A stretch of DNA of 64,000 bases. Origin: Calamus simplicifolius (lineage: Eukaryota > Streptophyta > Magnoliopsida > Arecales > Arecaceae). The position numbers and the translations under genes are program-made. Below, piece by piece: positions 33,267 to 44,280 of the stretch. The first letter of the stretch is position 1. Every line of letters begins with the position of its first letter. The stretch spans positions 431,729 through 495,728 of the forward strand of contig UESW01004556.1 in assembly GCA_900491605.1 (NCBI GenBank), in the 5' to 3' direction. Under the pieces are notes generated by a model. It was not told the DNA's origin and ran no database searches. It saw only the letters and a list, made by a program, of their open reading frames with translations.

Positions 33267-34396
33267 TTAGAACTGTCTCAATGGTCTGGGTTCCATATGA
33301 GGGGCGACTTGGATGTGTACGGAACCATTAGGGGCTTAACCGACTCGGGGGCACCGCCATGCCTAGGCCGAGTGGTGTCCCGTTAGCCGCGATGCCAATG
33401 AGCTCCTTTTGAACCACCTCAGGGGTTTGTATGTCGCCTAAGGGGCGAATCGATCGGGTACAGAGTTGTTAGGGTCTTAACCGACTCGGGGGCGCCGCCG
33501 TGCCGGGGCCGAGTGGTGTCCCGTTAGCCGCGATGCCGGTGAGCTCCTTTTGAACCACCTCAGGGGTTTGTATGCTGCCTGAGGGGTGACTCGACCGGGT
33601 ATGGAGCTGTTAGGATCTTAACCGACTCGGGGGCACCGCCGTGCTAGAGCCGAGTGGTGTCCCATTAGCTGCGATGCCGATGATCTCCTTTTGAACCACC
33701 TCAGGGGTTTGTATGCCGCCTAAGGGGCGATTCGACTGGGTACGGAGCTGTTAGGGTCTTAACCAACTCGGAGGCACCGCCGTGCCGGGGCCGAGTGGTG
33801 TCCCATTAGCTGCGATGCCGATGAGCTCCTTTTGAACCACCTCAGGGGTTTGTATGCCGCCTGAGGGAGACTCAATCGGGTACGAAGCTGTTAGGGTCTT
33901 AACCGACTCGGGGGCACCGCCGTGCCGGGGCCGAGTGGTGTTCGATTAGCTACAATGCCGGTGAGCTCCTTTTGAACCATCTCAGGGGTTTGTATGTCGC
34001 CTGAGGGGCGACTCGATCGGGTACAGAGCTGTTAGGGTCTTAACCGACTCGGAGGCATCGCCGTGCCGGGGCCGAGTGGTATCCCATTAGCCGCGATGCC
34101 GGTGAGCTCCTTTTGAACCACCTCAGGGGTTTGTATGCCGCCTGAAAGGTGACTCGATTGGGTACGGAGCTGTTAGGGTCTTAACCGACTCGGGGGCACC
34201 GCCGTGCCGGGGCCGAGTGATGTCCCGTTAGCCGCGATGCTAGTGAGATCCTTTTGAACCATCTCAGGGGTTTGTATACCTCCTAAGGGGTGACTTGACC
34301 GGGTACAGAGCTGTTAGGGTCTTAACCGACTCGGGGGCACTGCCGTACCGGGGCTGAGTGGTGTCCCTTAGCCGCGATGCCGGTGAGCTCCTTTTG
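33267..34396. repeat. 141-bp tandem array, eight units, in T2 pol/antisense spacer
   Basis: The phrase 'agctccttttgaaccacctc' recurs at 33401, 33542, 33683, 33824, 33964, 34105, 34246 and 34386, a period of 140-141 bases. Units share 'gttagggtcttaaccgactc' and 'gccggggccgagtggtgtcc' and differ at scattered positions; the first is most diverged. The array fills the space between the convergent 3' ends of the antisense gene (32684) and pol (34481). No coding function. Confidence 0.92.
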
Positions 34397-34480
34397 AGAG
34401 ATCTGGTCATTGGATACAGGGGAGAGCAGGCTGTGACGCTGGAAGGGACCCCTTTATTACACATATTCCAAGGGAATACA

Positions 34481-37400
34481 TCATTGATAATATTGACAGA
34501 GGTTATCCGCATTCCAGGTACGCGAAATAGGTCGTCCGTCGAGCTCTTCTAGTTTGTATGCCCCCCGATGAAGTGTCTCGGCGACACGATAAGGACCCTC
34601 CCAGTTGGGGGATAGCTTGCCTCCCTCCGTAGGCTTGGATACCTCAGCCTTCCTTAAAACCAAGTCTCCGCGGCGAAAGACCTTAGGGCGAACTCGGGCA
34701 TTGTAGTACTTGGCCGCTCGTTGACGGAAGGTCGCCATGCGTAGCCTCGCCCGATCATGAGCTTCGTCGATGAGGTCCAGATTGACCCGTATCAGTGCTG
34801 AGTTGTTTTCCTTGTTGAAGGACTCCACACGCGGACTGGGCAGTCCGATCTCAACGGGAATGACAGCTTCGGATCTGAAGGCGAGACTGAAGGGAGTCTC
34901 GCCCGTCGGGACACTGGGGGTCAGGTGGTAAGCCCATATCACACTGGGGAACTCTTCCATCCATCGACCCTTGGACCCATCTAGCTGGGTCCTGAGCCCT
35001 CTGAGGATGGAGCGATTCATGACCTCGGCCTCTCTGTTGGTCTGGGGGTGGCCGACAGAGGTGAATCGGTAATGAATGCCTAGCTGCCACAGAAAGCCTT
35101 GAACGCTTCATTGTTGAACTAGCGGCCATTGTCTGTGATCAGGTTATGAGGTAGGCCAAAACGACATATGATCGACTTTCAGAAGAAGGCTTTGACCTTA
35201 CTTTCAGTGATCTTAGCCAGTGCCTCGACCTCGACCCATTTGGTGAAGTAGTCGATGGTGACTAGCAAGAATCTCTGCTGCCCTAAAGCTGAGGGGAACG
35301 GCCCGAGGATGTCCATTCCCTATTGAGCGAAAGGCCAGAGGGCCGAGAGCAGGTTTAGCGGGGTGGACAGTTGATGCTGAATGTGCGCATGGCGCTGACA
35401 ACCATCACACTTCTGAACTAGTTTGGCCACGTCTTCCTTCATGGTGAGCCAGAAGTATCCCTGACGGAGAGCCTTCTGGGCTAGGGACCTGTCCCCTAGG
35501 TGATTCCCACAGATGCCTTCATGGATTTCCTTGAGGATGAAATCGGCGTCGACGGGTCCTACACACTTGAGCAGGGGATAGGAGAATAACCTTCTGTATA
35601 GACGCCCGTCGAGGAGGACGAATTTGGAGGCCCTCCACTTGAGTAGCCTAGCTTCGTTGCGATTGCCAAGGAGAGTGCCGTCAGTGAGATAGCGGACGTA
35701 GGCATCCATCCATGTTGGCTCTTGGGTGAGCAGGAGGACTTCCTCGCCATCCTCTATACTAGGCCTTTCTAAATATTCAATGTAAGCATCCCTTGCCATG
35801 CCGTCGGCAGAGGTAGCCAGGCAAGAAAGGATGTCGGCCTTGGCGTTCTCACTCCGGGGAATGTAACTGATATTGAAGTAAGCTAGCGGGGAGGTCAAGA
35901 GCCGAACCTTGCCCAAGTACTGAGTCATAACAGGGTCACGTGCCTCGTATTCTCCGTTGATTTGCCCAGAGACGAGTTGCGAGTCTGTGAAAGCCCTAAG
36001 ACGCCTTATTCCAAACTCCTGGGCTAGCCTTAATCCGGCCAGTAGGCTTCGTACTCAGCTTAATTATTGGTGGCTTTGAATAGAAACCGTAGGGCACATT
36101 TTGTTCTCTCTCCGCCCAGCCCGGCAAGAATGAGGCCGGCACCAATTCCCTGAGAGTTTGACGCGCTGTCCACATGAAGGATCCAAGTTTTCCATCACTA
36201 CTTGGTTCGGGCTCGCGTTGTTCCTTGGTAACTTCCTCAGTCGACTCATCAGCCCAAGTGCTGCACTCAACCAGGAAGTCGACTAAAACTTGGGACTTCA
36301 GGGCCGGCCGATCCTGGAAAGAGAGGTCGAAATCCCCCAGCTTGATGGCCCACTTGGCGAGTTGGCCTGAAGTGTCCGGACGGGCCAGGATGGCTCGGAG
36401 GGGTTGGTCCGTGAGCACCACAATGGGATGGGCTTGGAAATATGGACGAAGACGCCGAGCAAAGACTATCAGGGTGAAGATAACTTTCTCTGTTTTGGAG
36501 TACCTAACTTCTGCATCATGGAGGACCTTGCTCACATAATAGACGGGTCTCTGAGTTCCATCAGCATCAAGACGCACCAAGACTGAGCTAACGGCCTCTG
36601 AAGAAGCAGCTAAGTAGAGGAAGAGACTCTCCCCGTCTCTTGGCTTGGCTAGGAGCGGCGGAGAGGACAGAAATGCCTTCAACCCATCGAAGGCTCTCTG
36701 GCAGTCGTCTGTCCACTCGAAGCTGTTCACCTTCCATAGGGCCTTGAAGAAGGGCAAACACCTCTTGGCCGATTTGGAGAGAAAATGACTCAGAGCCACC
36801 ACTCTCCCCATCAGTCGTTGCACTTCCTTCTTGCTGGATGGCGGCCTCATGTCAAGGATGGCGCTGATCTTCTCTGGGTTTACCTCGATCCCCCGCTGGG
36901 TCACCATAACGCCTAGGAACTTGCCCGCCGTGACCCCGAAATCATACTTTTTGGGATTCAGCTTGACCTAGAAACGACGAAGGTTGTTGAAGGTTTCCTC
37001 TAAGTCGGAGACGTGATTGGAGGCGCGGGTGCTCTTTGTCAGCATGTCATCTACATAGACCTCCATATTTCGGCCTAGCTGATCTTGGAACACTCTGTTC
37101 ATCAACCTTTGGTAAGTTGCCCCCACATTCTTGAGGCCGAAGGGCATCACTTTGTAACAATAAATCCTTTCTCTGTCACAAAGGATGTGTGCTCTCGTCA
37201 CTGGAGTCCATCCTTATCTGATTATATCCGGAGAAGGCATCCATGAAGCTGAGGAGCTCATGCCCGGAGGTGGAATCCACCAGCTGATCTATCCTTGGTA
37301 GGGGAAAACTGTCTTTTGGACACGCCTTGTTGAGGTCGGTGAAGTCGATGCAAATTCTCCAGCTCCCGTTTGCCTTTCATACCATGACCACATTAGCCAG

Positions 37401-38251
37401 CCAACTAGGGTAGTGTGCCTCCCGGATGTGGCCGATGTTGAGCAGCTTGTTGACTTCCTCGTCGATAGCCTTTTGCCGATCGGGAGCGAAGCTTCTCTTC
37501 CTTTGGCGGATTGGGCGGTGCTTCGGGTCAATGTTGAGCTTATGTATGATCACTTCTGGATGGATGCCGGGCATGTCGGATGCCGACCAAGCGAAAACGT
37601 CCGAGTTAGCCCGCAAGAAAGTTAAGAGGCACTCCCGGTCCTCCGAAGAAAAGAGTCCGCTGACACGCACGGTCTTCACCGGGTCATCTCCAAGAAGGAA
37701 AGTTAAGAGGTGCTCGGTTGGTTCTCCTCCCTTGCTGGAATCTCTGGGATCAGGCGCTTCTAAAGTTGATTCAGCTTCCAAAGGGCTTGACGCCGCGTGA
37801 TAACAAGGCAGGACCGGGCTGGTCTCACCGCGCATCTCTCCAACTCCTTCACTAGTGGGGAATTGCACCAGTAAACGCCGGGTAGAGATAACTGCATCCA
37901 AAAGATTAAGGCCTGGACGCCCGAAATGGCATTGTATGCCAAGGGAACCCTCACGACCAGGAATTTCATAATCACTGTGCTTTGGTGGCGGTGTTCCAGC
38001 TGTCACAGGCAAAGATATCTCGCCTTCAACCCTTACAGAATCCCTGGTGAACCCGACCAACGGGGCTGCCACATGCTTAAGGGAGTCCACGGATAATCCC
38101 ATCCGAACAAAAGCGTCGTAAGTAAGGATGTCAGCTGAGCTACCACTATCAACTAATATCCTTTTTATAGGGTGCTTGGCGATCGTCATAGAGACGATGA
38201 CGTCTTCATTGTTTACATTCTCAACAACAGCAGATCCCCCCCCCCCAGGAG
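34481..38251 (-). pseudogene. T2 Pol (protease, RT, RNase H, archaeal-type RNase H, integrase), broken
   Basis: Minus strand, starting upstream of 38200. Protease: RILVDSGSSADILTYDAF (about 38110-38165). RT: RSFAPDRQKAIDEEVNKLLN, SWLANVVMV, VMPFGLKNVGATYQRLMN and the catalytic VYVDDMLTKS (about 37060). Connection/RNase H 1: SLFLYLAASSEAVSSVLV and VLTDQPLRAILARPDTS. Second RNase H near 36200-35820 (WILHVDSASNSQG, SYIPRSENAKAD). Integrase: IHEGICGNHLG with KCDGCQRHAH, then GMDILGPFP and ITDNGR; the C-terminal domain ends TWNADNLCQYYQ at 34481. Breaks occur near 37377, 37200, 36968, 36000, 35320 and 35100 among others. The integrase core is the worst affected. Confidence 0.9.
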
Positions 38252-39879
38252 TTACATTACCCAACGCCTCCTCCCCCCTTGGGCGCTTGGACGAAGGAGC
38301 TGCCCCCAAGGACACCATCCCGACTGTCCGCTTTGTGGGAGTGTTTCGACAGTGGCTTGAACGGGCGAAGGTCCCATGAGGGCCGGCAGCAGCTGCGACG
38401 CCTTTTGGACATACTTGTCGAGGTAGCCCCGCTGGATGAACTCCTCTATGGCCCGCTTCAGACTGAAGCAACTGTCGGTGTCGTGGCCGTAATCCCGATG
38501 AAATTGGCAATAATGGCTCTTATCACGGGGAGGACCTTTCTTCATAGGGGGAGGGTGCTGGAGAGAAGGCTCGCCCTCGATTTCCATAAGGATGTGAGAT
38601 CGAGGGGCAAGAAGGGGCATGAGCTTGCTCTCATCAGGAATGGGGCTTTGACGCCTATTGTCGGATCGGTGAGGCAGGTCGGACCGCCGGTGCTGAGGGG
38701 TCCACTCGGCTCGGGGCGAGCGGGCTTGTGGCCAGAGCTCCTCGAGGATTCCCGGTGGGTGAAGTCAGCTTCATCCGCACGGATATACTTTTGAGCCCGA
38801 AGGAGGAGGTCGGAGTAGGAACTCGGGGGCTTTTTATCCAAGGAAAAGGTGAAGCGGGATGGGAGGAGTCCCCGCTTCAGCGCTAGCGTTGCCACCGCAT
38901 CATCGAGGTGGTAAACTTTGAGGGCGGCAGCCTTAAACCGGGACACAAAGTCCCGCAACGACTCCTTCTCCTTCTGGCGCACGGAGAAGAGGCTATCTGC
39001 TACCCTTGGAATCCGCCGGCAGGCATCGAAATGTGCTAGAAAGGCTCTCTCCAGCTCTCGAAAGGAGTCGATGCTGTGAGGGGATAGGCGCGAGTGCCAC
39101 GCACGAGCGGCCTTCCGTAGAGTGGCGGGAAGGCTTTGCAAAGAAGGGCATCCGTAGCCTTGGACTTGCATCATTGCTTTATAACTCTTGAGATGGTCGA
39201 GAGGATCTGTTGTACCATCGTACGGGTCTATCTGGGGAAAGCGAAATCTGGAGGGGACAGGCTCCGCCAATATACGGCGGGTGTAAGGAGGACGAGTGTC
39301 AAACTCCTCCTCCGGTTGATGATTGATTTTCCTAGCGAGCTCATCCAGTCGTCTATTGTACTCGTCCAGGCGCTTCTTCGCCTGGCGGCTGATTGACGAG
39401 GCCCTCCGAGATGGCTCGGAGGAAGAAGAGGAAGAAAAATAAGGAGAAGGATACAGGAGCCGGGACTTCCGCTTTGGTTCCTCCTGAAAATGCGGCTCGA
39501 GAGGAAATTTGCTGGGGCCGCAATTAGGGGACCGTGGCCGCTTGGAGGGATCACAGCGAGGCTTCCTATGGGAAACCGGATGACGATCGGCCTCCCGCCG
39601 AGGAGAGCCTCCCCTAGTGGACTGCTGATTGGCGGGAGGAGCAGTCTGGTGCTGGGTGGCCACGGACTGTTGCTGCTGGAGTCCATGGACTATAGCGGTG
39701 AGAGTTTGGACTTGCTGGGTGAGAGTCGCTAGCTGCTCCGCAGTTTGAACAACTGCATCTAGTGGTGGGTAGGTGACGGGTGGATCGGTAGCTTGGGGAT
39801 TGGCCTCCTGCTACCTAACTGGCGGGGGGAGTCCCACTAGATAGCTGACGGAAGCGTCCTGAGCTCGCGTCACCACCAT
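38252..39879 (-). pseudogene. T2 Gag, premature stop and frameshift
   Basis: Minus-strand ATG at 39879 (MVVTRAQDASVSYLVGLPPP) meets an in-frame TAG at 39811-39813. The frame then continues open to 38542 through RRLDELARKINHQPEEEFDT, FRFPQIDPYDGTTDPLDHLK, RELERAFLAHFDACRR and LALKRGLLPSRFTFSLDKK, the typical Tat Gag core. Between about 38700 and 38790 the frame shifts, after which the SHYCQFHRDYGHDTDSC zinc-knuckle-like segment and KRAIEEFIQRGYLDKYVQK follow. Two breaks make it non-functional as it stands. Confidence 0.88.
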
Positions 39880-39963
39880 GGCTTGAAGAAGAAAAGAGGG
39901 GGGAGTAAAGTTTGCCGATATGTAGCATAGGGAAACCTGAGCTACCTGCTGCCTCGACCTCCC

Positions 39964-39979
39964 CCTTCCTGGTGCGCCA
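39964..39979 (-). promoter_or_regulatory. Primer binding site of T2
   Basis: On the minus strand TGGCGCACCAGGAAGG, three bases (GAT) inside the 5' LTR boundary at 39983. Same placement and core as T1 and T3. Confidence 0.8.
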
Positions 39980-39982
39980 ATC

Positions 39983-40886
39983 TGATGACGCCCGATTACT
40001 GGTCCTGAACGTCGGGAGAAGGGAGCGGGTTGATTAGCGGATCTTCGCTTCACCGGGTTGCCTGCAAAAAGTCCCAGGATCAGAGGGATTCTTCGGTAGA
40101 ACCCTCCGACGCTCAAGTTAGCAACCAAGGTCAAAGCTGAAGAAGAGCTCGAATGAGCTCTTTTTAGATAAAAAGAGTTCCAAGGGAGGAGGAATTCCTC
40201 TCTGAGTATTAAGATAGCGATTCTTTGAGTTTTTTGCTCGTACCTAATTATTTAGTGAATTCACCAATTTATAGGGGGTTGCCACTTGCATGACCACGTA
40301 GGGTTCCGTGAAAAAAGAATGTCCGCGGAGTCCTTGGAGGGTTACGTGAATCTGGGTTGGTTGATGGGTCCTGTCCCATTGGAGAAGGAAAAAACGATGG
40401 TTGGTAGGCTACGTCCCATCAGCTAGTGGGGCTATCAGGTAGTTGGGTCCAGTCCCATCAGTGGCGTGGCTAGAGGGTAGTTGGATCTGGTGCTGTCAGG
40501 CGGCGCTGGTCAGAAAGGTGGCGGCCTGAGCCTTCAGAACTGTACTGGGGCCGACTTGAAGAAATTGGGGACGCTTTGCCTCTCCTGAGGGCGCCGAGGC
40601 TGAGCTGGGCCGATCAGGGACGATCGGGGCCAACTCTACAGACCAGGGGGTGCCGAGGTGGGACCGACCAGGAATGGTCAGGGCCGACTCGGTGGGCTCG
40701 AAGATGCCGGGGCCGAGCGGGGCCGACCGAGAATGGTCGGGGTCGATTCGGTGGGCTCGAAGACGCCGGGGTCGAGCGGAGCCGATTGAAAATGATTGAA
40801 GCTGACTCGACGGACTTGAAAAACCGAAGCCACACTAATTTTTTGATTTTATCAAAATTATTCTTGTGACCATATCAGCCACGTCA
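39983..40886 (-). repeat. 5' LTR of T2
   Basis: 904 bp, same ends as the 3' LTR but with only about three 59-bp units (40610-40830). A TATA-like TATAAATT lies on the minus strand at 40266-40273. Outside the minisatellite the two LTRs align without large gaps. Confidence 0.92.
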
Positions 40887-41269
40887 ATTCGTTTTTGAAA
40901 TCCCTTGCACGTCTAGTTTTAGGCACACCCATCTCAGTTCTTCCTGGTTTTCTTTTTTGTATGTGGAGCCGCGGTGCGCGGCTCTTTCTGTGGGTTGTTT
41001 CGGTTTGTGCACCACCGCTTCCATGTTCGGACTGAGGAACTTGGAACGGAGAGCTCCCTCGCCGCGTCCAAATCCGAATCGCAGTACGACTCAATAATTA
41101 ATACACGCATGCAAACCACGGGCGGGCTGGGCTCCACGGCACCGCCGAAGAAAAGGCGAACCAACCAAGGCCACCTCACACTGCACGATATCTTGTGAAA
41201 ACAAATGTAATATCTCATGGTTTGGAAAAGTTGGTTTTCTACACGGCTATGATCTTCACAAAAGTTAAT
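40887..41269. other. Host spacer between T2 and T3
   Basis: 383 bases separating two large elements. The left 40 bases continue the flank repeat split by T2. The rest is GC-moderate sequence with no recognisable gene; a 94-residue minus frame shows no family motif. Confidence 0.5.
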
Positions 41270-41273
41270 GCTT

Positions 41274-42700
41274 TGATATGACTGATCCCAACGTCATCGC
41301 AGGGTAACGGCAGTCAGTCAACGTCATCAGACAGTATAACGGCAGTCAGTCATTTCCCCATCTTCGGCATCCCCTCGGGATCGGGGTGGGGTCATTATTT
41401 CTTAACCCCGGGGCCCCTACCGGCCTCGGGGTGAACTGTCATTTCCCCACCTCCGGTACCCCCTCGGGGTCGGGGTGGGGTCATCATTTCTTAACCCCGG
41501 GGCCCCTAGCGGCCTCGGGGTGAACTGTCATTTCCCCACCTCCGGCACCCCCTCGGGATCGGGGTGGGGTCATCATTTCTTAACCCCGGGGCCCCTACCG
41601 GCCTCGGGGTGAACTGTCATTTCCCCACCTCCGGCACCCCCTCGGGGTCGGGGTGGGGTCATCATTTCTTAACCCCGGGGCCCCTACCGGCCTCGGGGTG
41701 AACGGTCATTTCCCCACCTCCGGCACCCCCTCGGGGTCGGGGTGGGGTCATCATTTCTTAACCCCGGGGCCCCTACCAGCCTCGGGGTGAACGGTCATTT
41801 CCCCACCTCCGGCACCCCCTCGGGGTCGGGGTGGGGTCATCATTTCTTAACCCCGGGGCCCCTACCAGCCTCGGGGTGAACGGTCATTTCCCCACCTCCG
41901 GCACCCCCTCGGGGTCGGGGTGGGGTCATCATTTCTTAACCCCGGGGCCCCTACCAGCCTCGGGGTGAACGGTCATTTCCCCACCTCCGGCACCCCCTCG
42001 GGGTCGGGGTGGGGTCATCATTTCTTAACCCCGGGGCCCCTACCAGCCTCGGGGTGAACGGTCATTTCCCCACCTCCGGCACCCCCTCGGGGTCGGGGTG
42101 GGGTCATCATTTCTTAACCCCAGGGCCCCTACTGGCCTCAGGGTGCATGGTCGACACGCTATTCAACCGCCGAAGAAAACAGCAACTATCAGCATGCACG
42201 GTGCTCACGCATGATCTTCGGCACATGGCTGTGCCTTGCCGTAGTACCATTTAGTACTCCTGTAAAGTGTGCCCCGGTACGGAGGGTCATGCCTCATAAC
42301 GATGTTTGGCGCATTGCACGCCTCTGCGCGCCACCATGCCTTACTAGGATGTACGACTCGCCGCCTCTAGCAATAGGAGCCCAGTCACATCCATCGGTGA
42401 CAGTACAAGAAAGGTCTTCCGAAGCTGCACGTCACGGTATTCAGACAGGTATAAAAGAGACATATTCAGGCTGTAAGGGGGATCCGAACTCTGGCTCTGA
42501 GCTTTCCTCCTCTCAGCAAAACCCTAACTGCCCCAGCTTCTCTTCGCGGGGGTGGTTCCTTGTCTGAACCCAAGCCACTAACTTGATCGTCGGAGGGTCC
42601 CCACCGGTGCTACCGGTCCCCGGGGACTTTTCTTGCAGGATTTCCCGGAGCGAGACATCCGTCTTCCCCGACGTTCGAAGGTGGTGACTTGGCGTCATCA
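41274..42700 (+). repeat. 5' LTR of T3 with 89-bp tandem repeats
   Basis: 1,427 bp, TGATATGACTG to GTCATCA. About nine units of 89 bp ('ccggggcccctaccggcctc' core) span 41350-42147. The unique 3' part carries the TATA box at 42450-42457 and a leader beginning after 'gacatattcaggctgtaagg'. Confidence 0.92.
42450..42457 (+). promoter_or_regulatory. TATA box of T3 5' LTR
   Basis: TATAAAAG about 240 bases before the LTR end. The 3' LTR copy at 54404-54410 has lost one A (TATAAAG). Confidence 0.7.
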
Positions 42701-42703
42701 GAT

Positions 42704-42719
42704 TGGCGCGCCAGGAAGG
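42704..42719 (+). promoter_or_regulatory. Primer binding site of T3
   Basis: TGGCGCGCCAGGAAGG, three bases (GAT) after the LTR, shared in core with T1 and T2. tRNA not assigned. Confidence 0.8.
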
Positions 42720-42777
42720 GGGGGAGTGTAAGAGAGACTTCGAACCAGCGGCTTTCTTTCTTCGAGACCTTAAAGCC

Positions 42778-44280
42778 ATGGTGACAACTCGAATGAAGGG
42801 AGCTTCAGCCGGTCGCGCTGGGAGGCAGCGCTGCGGGGCTGGTCCACCCGCGGAGGCCCCCCCAGCTCTCGTATCTTGTTTCCCAGAGCCTCCGAACCTC
42901 CAGGAGGCAGGGCCTTCTGCTCCGCAGAATGGCGCCCCTGCATCTGCTCCACAGCCACTTCAAGAAGATCGATTCGCTGACCTGGCCACCCAGGTCCAGT
43001 CGCTGGCAGCGGCGGTCAAAAGCATGCAGCAGCAGCAAGTAGCCTTGCGACAGCCGGAGCCGAGCCCATCTGTCCCAGGGGCGGTGCAGCCCAGTCAGCA
43101 CTCCTCCCGCCGGAGGTCGCCCGTTCCTGCAGATCATCACCGCCGATCTCCAGCCAAGCCGCATCGCCGCGAGGCGTCCAAAAGGCCCCGGTCTCCTTCT
43201 CGCCACGCCAGCATCTCTCCTAAGCGACGGCACGGAAAGGAGGCGGAGCGCGCGCGCCGACATCGTCGCCTCCGCTCTTCTTCTGAGTCTTCAGGGGAGG
43301 GCTCCGTTGATGGCCGGATGCCTCGCCGAGCTGAGCGGCGACTCGAGGAGTGTAATCAGAAGTTGGAAGAACTTAGCCGTCGAATCACCCACCTGCCGGA
43401 GACTGATTACGACAGTCGGCCTCCCCTGTCCCGCCGCATCATGGAGGAGCCAATCTCTACCCGGTTCCGCCTTCCTCAGCTGGACCCTTATGACGGGACT
43501 ACGGACCCCCTGGACCATTTGGAAAGTTACAAGGTGCTCATGCAGGTTCAGGGGGCCACAGACTCCCTTATGTGTGTGGCCTTCCCTGCTACTCTGAAAA
43601 AAGCTGCCCGGGCCTGGTACTCTCGCCTGCCGCCACGGAGCATCGACTCCTTTCGCCAGTTGGAGAGGGCTTTCCTGGCCCACTTTGACGCCTGCCGGAA
43701 GATCCCGAGGGTGGCGGACAGTCTATTTGCTGTCCAGCAGAAGAATGGCGAGTCCCTGCGAGACTACGTCGCCCGGTTTAAGGAGGCCGCCCTGGAGGTA
43801 TATAACTTGGAGGACTCAGTGGCTACCTTGGCTCTGAAGCGAGGGCTCCGCCCTTCCCGTTTCGCGTATTCTCTTGACAAGAAGCCGCCGGGTTCCTACT
43901 CCGAACTCCTGATCCGCGCCCAGAAGTACATCCGGGCAGATGAAGCTGACTTTTCTCGGCGTGAGGCCGGCGGGGGTACCCCGGAAGCCAGCCCAGCCAG
44001 AACCTGCGGAAGCCCGCCCCAGGAGGCCCGAGCCTCCTCGCCGACCAGACAACCGCCCTCGACCTCCTGCACCAAGAGACGGGCCGTACACTCCGTTGCT
44101 TGCTCCCATATCCCAGATCCTGCTCGAGATCGAAGGGGAGCCTTACCTGCAACGTCCTCCTCCCATCAACCCGAAGATCCCCCGGAACAAGAGCCTCTAC
44201 TGCCGCTACCACCGGGACCATGGCCACAACACCGACGACTGCCGGCAGCTGAAGAAAGCCATTGAAGATCTCATTCAACA
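42778..44280 (+). pseudogene. T3 Gag, one frameshift
   Basis: ATG at 42778 (MVTTRMKGASAGRAGRQR), preceded by the PBS leader. The N-terminal region is basic and proline-rich with a short coiled segment (LATQVQSLAAAVKSMQQQQV). The core Gag domain spans about 43330-43900: MEEPISTRFRLPQLDPYDGT, RQLERAFLAHFDACRK, LALKRGLRPSRFAYSLDKK. At about 43970 a five-G run (GGCGGGGGTACC) carries one extra base relative to T1, after which the true frame moves over and gives the Pro/Arg linker, LLEIEGEPYLQRPPPINPK and the zinc-knuckle-like SLYCRYHRDHGHNTDDC. Otherwise intact and of normal Tat length. Confidence 0.88.

Larger units (their letters stand above)
28385..40886 (-). mobile_element. Tat-lineage Gypsy element T2 (12.5 kb)
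   Basis: Minus-strand element with 5' LTR 39983-40886, PBS, gag-pol running 39879 to 34481, a tandem array, an antisense (plus-strand) Transposase_28 gene at 30289-32684, a polypurine tract and 3' LTR 28385-29743. Flanks are ATTAG (28380-28384) and ATTCG (40887-40891), a 4/5 target duplication confirmed by continuity of the flanking tandem unit. Many stops and frameshifts in both genes show it is defective. Confidence 0.92.

Noticed and set aside
43940..44060. Programmed frameshift between Gag and Pol in T3
   Set aside because: T1 reads through the same place in one frame with one G fewer in the run, and T2 shifts at a different point. A simple indel is the better explanation.
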